A stretch of 64,000 nt of DNA from Ehretia macrophylla (taxonomy: Eukaryota > Streptophyta > Magnoliopsida > Boraginales > Ehretiaceae): positions 18,449,425-18,513,424 of the forward strand of contig CM075771.1 in the NCBI GenBank assembly GCA_037974665.1, in the 5' to 3' direction. The translations under genes were made by a program, and so were the position numbers. Of the stretch, positions 59,687-64,000 are shown piece by piece (the first letter of the stretch is position 1; each line of letters begins with the position of its first letter). Under the pieces are notes generated by a model that had not been told where the DNA came from, did not search any database, and saw only the letters and a program-made list of their open reading frames with translations.

Positions 59687-60012
59687 TCTTCTAGTGAGTT
59701 GAATTAGGATTATTATATTGATAGTGGATTTTGTAGGATTGTTTAATAGTCTAGTGCTCCGTGAAAGATGCCTTCTTGATTAGTGTGAAGGCACGCTTTC
59801 CTAGGTCTAGGGCACGCACTACGAGGTAGGACACGAACTACGAGATGAACGCACGTTCTTCAAATAAATGCACGCAACCCTAAATGAATACACATAATTC
59901 AATGCATGGCACATATAATGAACACAATTCTTAAATCTAGGTCATGGCACACAAATCTAGGTTAGGGCACACGAAGCGAGGTTTCGCACGCAAATCGGGG
60001 TCGGGCCTCACA
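59687..60012 (-). repeat. Truncated 3' LTR of element C
   Basis: On the minus strand it starts TGTGAGGCCC at 60012 and matches LTR positions 1 to about 334, ending in CTAGAAGACAAAAT. The joint with the satellite lies between 59680 and 59686 because ATTTTG belongs to both. Details (CTAACCTAGATTTG, AATTCAACTCACTAG) match B's LTR subtype. The other ~3.2 kb of LTR is absent here. Confidence 0.92.
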
Positions 60013-60025
60013 TCCTCCCCTCTTT
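60013..60025 (-). other. Polypurine tract of element C
   Basis: AAAGAGGGGAGGA on the minus strand abuts the LTR start. The palindrome equivalent to those in A and B follows at 60030-60048. Confidence 0.92.
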
Positions 60026-60054
60026 AAAAGAATTTCATCCCGAAATTCAATATT

Positions 60055-61262
60055 ACCTTGAAATACAGCTGGATATTGCTGCTCCATCTGGTCTTGCCTT
60101 TCCCACGTTGCTTCTTCGACTCCATGATGATCCCACAACACTTTCACCATAGGTATAGTTCTGTTGCGCAACTCCGATCCTGCTGGTCTAGGATCCGAAT
60201 GGGCTTCTCCTCGTAAGACAAGTTTTCCCGAAGCTGCAATGGCTCTGGCTCCAAGACATGCAACGGGTCAGGATGATACTTCCGCAGCATCGAAACATGA
60301 AAGACGTCGTGAATATTGGAGAGGTTCTGGGGTAGCGCTAGGCGATACGCCAACTTGCCAACCTTCTCGATTATCTCGAATGGTCCTACAAATCTCAGGC
60401 TCAACTTTCCACCTTTTCCATGTCTAATCAGTCCCCTCCGGGGTGATATCTTCAAGAACACCTTGTCGCCGACCTCAAACTCTAGGCTCCGTCTCCGTCG
60501 GTCTGCATAACTCTTCTGCCTGCTCTGGGCGGTAAGCATCCGTTTCTAGATGAAGTGGATATTATCAACAGTCTTCATCAGTTCATGTAAAAGGGTCGGG
60601 TCAAAGGTCTTCGTCTCACCTACTTCATCCCAGTAAATCAGGGATCGACACTTACGTCCATACAGCGCCTCAAATGGGGCCATCCCGATAATGGCCTAAC
60701 AACTATTGTTGTAGGCGAACTCCGCCAGAGATAGATATTTCTCCCAACCTTTCCCGAAGTCTAAAACACACGCCCTCAGCATATCCTCTAGAATCTGAAT
60801 AGTCCTCTCCGATTGTCCATCAGTCTGAGGGTGATAAGCCGTGCTAAAACTCAACTTCGTTCCCAAAGCTTCTTGCAATCTCTTCCAAAATTGGGAAGTA
60901 AAACGAGGATCCCTATCCGATACAATACTCACAGGCATCCCGTGCAATCTTACAATCTCTGCCATATACATATCTCCTAGTTTCTCAGGATTATCCTCCT
61001 TGTTCATCGGTAAGAAGTGTGCCGACTTAGTCAACCTATCCACTATGACCCAAACGGCATCATGACCCTTTCGTGATCTAGGCAGGTCCATAACAAAATC
61101 CATAGTGATATGTTCCCGTTTCCATTGAGGAATCTCCAACGGCTGAAGTAAACCTGCGGGCCGTTGATGTTCTACTTTGACTCTCTGGCAAGTCAAACAC
61201 CGTGCTACAAACTCCGCAATTTTTCTTTTCCACCAATAGTGCAGCTTCAAATCTCGATACAT
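60055..61262 (-). pseudogene. pol: Integrase with chromodomain of element C (broken)
   Basis: The integrase core has D-D-35-E intact: VDRLTKS Asp at about 61040, SDRDPR Asp at about 60917, QSER Glu at about 60809. CLTC of the zinc domain is near 61190; the paired His residues lie just upstream (about 61280-61310). The sequence before CLTC is three residues shorter than in A. TAG at 60696-60698 and TAG at 60546-60548 interrupt the frame. A 1-bp deletion at about 60174 (GGGAG in A against GGAG here) shifts the frame inside the chromodomain, after ILDQQDR. VKVLWDHHGVEEATWE then continues in the other frame. A further 1-bp difference from A near 60057 removes the stop found in A, so the frame runs on into the LTR. 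Confidence 0.92.
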
Positions 61263-62987
61263 TTTTGTTCCGCCAGGGTGAATAGTATATCTTGAATTAT
61301 GGGCTTCCTCGAAAATCTTCTTTTTCAGCTTCGGCTCGTTTGGAACACAAATCTGGTTCCTAAACCTCCAAACACCATCATCATGAAACTTGAAATCTGC
61401 GTTGCTTTCCTTAATCTTCTAAAATTGTTGGTCCTTCTGTTGAGTCTCTCGTAACTCAGACAACAAAGTCGATTGAACTTGGGTAGTGGCAAAAAGTAAC
61501 CCCTTCTGAGTCAATTGTGGTTTCCACAGAAATGCTTCCTCCAACAACTCCTGCGCCTTGACTTCCAGTTTTGCCATGCTTGCTTTTCTGCTTAAGGCAT
61601 CTGCAACTACATTAGCTTTACCTGGCACGTAATTGATCGTGCAGTTATAATCATCCAAAAGCTCCATCCACCGCCTTTGCCTCATGTTCAACTCTTTTTG
61701 TGAGAACAAGTATTTCAAGCTCTTGTGATCAGTAAATACCTCAAACTTGTTACCCCACAGATAATGCCTCTATTTCTTGAGTGCAAACACAATTGCCACT
61801 AACTCCAAATCATGCGTCGGGTAATTCATCTCATACGGCTTTGGTTTCCTAGAAGCATATGCAATCACTCTTCCATTTTGCATCAACATACAACCCAATC
61901 CTTCTTTCGAAGCATCGCTATAGATTACAAAACCTTGACTCCCTTCAGGCAATGCAAGAACTGGTGCGGTAGTCAATCTTTTCTTCAACTCTTGGAAGCT
62001 CCTCTCACACTTATCATCCCACACGAACTTGGTTTTCTTTTGAGTGAGCTTTGTAAGCAGTCCCGCAATCTTAGAGAAATCTTTAACGAATCTCCGATAA
62101 TAGCCGGCTAGACCAAGAAAACTCCGTACCTCCGTAACATTTTCCGGCTTCTTCCAAAACATCACTGCATCAATCTTTGCTGGATCCACCGCTATTCCCT
62201 CTTGGGATATGATATGCCCCAAAAATGCAATTTGCTGCAGCCAAAATTCACACTTGCTAAACTTTGCATACAATTGGTGCTCTCGAAGTTTCTGCAGTAC
62301 CAACCGCAGATGTTGCCCATGCTCCGCCTTCAATTTCGAGTATACCAAAATATCATCAATGAAGATCACCACAAATTGGTCCAAGTAAGGTTGAAACACC
62401 CTATGCATCAAATCCATAAAAGCTACAGGGGCATTAGTTAGTCCAAAAGGCATCACCACATATTCGTAATGCCCATATCTCGTCCTGAAATCCATTTTAG
62501 GCACATCCTCCTTCTTGATTCACAACTGATAATACCCTTGCCTCAAGTTGAGTTTCGAATACACTTTGGCTCCTTGCAGTTGATCAAATAACTCGTCAAT
62601 CAGGGAAAGTGGGTATTTATTCTTGACAGTCACTTGGTTCAATCCTCGGTAGTCAATGCATAGCCTTAACGTTCTGTCTTTCTTCTTCACAAATAGAACT
62701 GGCGCACCCCACGGTGAAGAACTCGGTTGAACAAACCCCTTCTTCAACAATCCTTGTAATTGGTCCTTCAATTCTTGTAGCTCGGCCAGTGCCATACGAT
62801 AGGGAGCTTTAGATATCAGCTGGGCGCCAGGCAGCAACTCTATAACAAACTCGATCTCCCGATTTAGGGGTAAATCGGGTAATTCTTCTGGGAACACATT
62901 TGCATAGTCTTTGATCACAGGCATCTCCTTCAACTTAGCTTTATCCGACGGCTTGTTGATAAGGTAAGCCAAGTATCCGCTGCACCC
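61263..62987 (-). pseudogene. pol: Reverse transcriptase-RNase H of element C (broken)
   Basis: RT begins around [21 protein letters not shown] (about 62690-62745). CIDYRGLNQ is intact here, where A has a stop. LNLRQGY has Asn where A has Asp at the first catalytic position. TGA at 62517-62519 follows [13 protein letters not shown] is intact (Asp pair at about 62352-62357). RNase H keeps [18 protein letters not shown] and VADALSR, so all four acidic residues are present. TAG at 61770-61772 (a Trp codon in A) and TAG at 61419-61421 (a Gln codon in A) break the frame. All segments share one frame, so this is one gag-pol ORF that collected point mutations. Confidence 0.92.
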
Positions 62988-63473
62988 TTTCCTCAAGGAC
63001 TTCACTGCTTTTGTAGAAGAAATAATGGAACTCCCAGTGAAATCTCTTCGACCCATAACCTCCAGTATCGGTTGATCAGGTACCCGGAACGTTATAATCT
63101 TCGCCCGGCAGTCCAGTTGGACATGATGTTTTGCCAGCCAGTCCATCCCTAAAATGACCTCATAATCTCGAAAAGGTAATACAATAAGATTGGCTGAGAA
63201 TTCCCTATCCTTAATTTGGATTTTACATACTTTACAAGCTGAACTAGTTACAAGTTTAGAACCCATTGGAGTACCAACTTCTACTTCGTATGGCAAACAT
63301 ACAACTTTCAATTTCACACGTTCCACACATAAGGGAGTAATAAATGAATGAGTACCACCCGGATCAATTAACACCTTAACAGGTTGATTCAGTATGAAGA
63401 ATGTACCTTCAACAACAGCGGTCTCATCTGGAATCTCCTGGCACTCAATGGCATAAGCTCGGGCCTGGACTCT
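62988..63473 (-). pseudogene. pol: Protease of element C
   Basis: The frame is open across the protease and continues into RT without the frameshift seen in A. The active-site motif [10 protein letters not shown] has Asp at 63363-63365. [12 protein letters not shown] lies about 65 residues later. It belongs to the retropepsin-like plant Ty3/gypsy group. It is listed as broken because the polyprotein containing it has stops on both sides (63600 and 62517). Confidence 0.87.
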
Positions 63474-64000
63474 AGGAACTGGAGTCTTGCCTCTACCGGT
63501 TGGTTTACCCTGATTCTGTCCCCCTTGCCATTTAGGGCAATCCTTAACCCGGTGCTGATCGCTGCCACAACCCATACATCGCCCCAATTTTCTCCAACAC
63601 TAGGCCTCGGTGTGGCCCTTCTTGTTACAGTACGAACAGATGGCAGTCTGAGAAGCAGATGAATTACCTGTGGATCCGCGGGTGGAAGAGGCTGATGGCG
63701 CTTTCGTCGGGCCACGCTTATTCACTGATCTATTTTTGCTCTGGCCTTGACCGTGACTCTGACTCTGGAATTTCCTCTGCTGACTTGGAGGCTGGTATGG
63801 TTTCTTGTTCGGCTGACTCGAACCGGCTCCATCTAGTTTCCTCTTCTCAACTCGAGAGGCAGCAGCAAAGAGAGCAGAATAAGTATCGAAGTCATGAGAA
63901 GCTAACTGGTCCTGAATCTCTGGCCTCAATCCAACAGTAAATTTCCACATTTTCACCTCCGAAGTACAAACCATATATTGAGCATAACGGGACAGTCGGT
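63474..64000 (-). pseudogene. gag: C-terminal gag of element C, cut by the window edge
   Basis: The frame aligns with A's gag from about the DRLSRYAQYM stretch at the edge. It includes LASHDFDTYSALFA, the basic Gln/Ser-rich linker and both zinc knuckles. Knuckle 1 (CSYCNKKGHTEA…) is cut by TAG at 63600-63602 where A has Gln. Knuckle 2 ([14 protein letters not shown], about 63537-63578) keeps all four ligands, unlike A. The N-terminal gag domain, PBS and 5' LTR should lie to the right of the window. Confidence 0.88.

Larger units (their letters stand above)
59687..64000 (-). mobile_element. Tekay/Del chromovirus (element C), 3' part
   Basis: On the minus strand, in element order right to left: end of gag, protease, RT, RNase H, integrase, chromodomain, PPT and the first ~330 bp of the 3' LTR. 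The right edge cuts gag and everything upstream of it. The coding region is one frame with six stops and one clear 1-bp deletion, fewer lesions than in A. RNase H keeps the Asp that A has lost, and the second gag knuckle is intact. The 3' LTR is cut at about position 334 by satellite; its missing distal part is probably 1-895 and beyond. Confidence 0.92.

Overview
The window is a repeat block from a plant nuclear genome, probably pericentromeric or other heterochromatin. I see no cellular gene, rRNA gene or tRNA gene. Two kinds of DNA fill it: (i) a tandem satellite with a monomer of about 341 bp, roughly 36.7 kb in total (about 108 monomers, all in one orientation), and (ii) Ty3/gypsy LTR retrotransposons with very long LTRs (about 3.6 kb), a tRNA-iMet-type primer site and a chromodomain after the integrase. 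These traits point to the Tekay/Del clade of chromoviruses and hence to a seed plant. The species cannot be told from the sequence.

Layout, left to right. 1-895: inner part of a Tekay LTR, minus strand. 896-7210: satellite array 1. 7211-19167: complete Tekay copy A, plus strand, with 5-bp target duplication CAGCC; its gag-pol is broken by ten stops and a frameshift. 19168-44316: satellite array 2, including about three copies of an eight-monomer (about 2.73 kb) higher-order repeat at 20.2-28.25 kb. 44317-54440: element B, plus strand, target duplication GAAGT, a pol-less non-autonomous relative whose gag remnant carries four zinc knuckles. 54441-59686: satellite array 3. 59687-64000: element C, minus strand, with the first ~330 bp of its 3' LTR, then chromodomain, integrase, RNase H, RT, protease and the end of gag, running off the right edge.

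The three satellite arrays are one original array. A and B each sit in it with perfect 5-bp duplications, and the monomer resumes in phase after each insertion. The LTR pieces bounding the whole array, 1-895 and 59687-60012, are in the same (minus) orientation, of the same LTR subtype, and in the order expected of a single 3' LTR from which positions ~335-2168 are missing. The simplest reading is that the array lies inside the 3' LTR of element C. Both outer junctions also fall in the same ~25-bp part of the monomer. A likely order of events is: C inserts; satellite enters or grows in its LTR; eight-mer blocks and smaller duplications form; A and B insert.

The elements are decayed, but B keeps the parts needed in cis (LTRs, PBS, PPT). 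Its LTRs are of C's subtype, so a C-like element is the plausible past source of its enzymes. Many stops fit transitions at cytosine contexts, as expected of methylated, silenced DNA.
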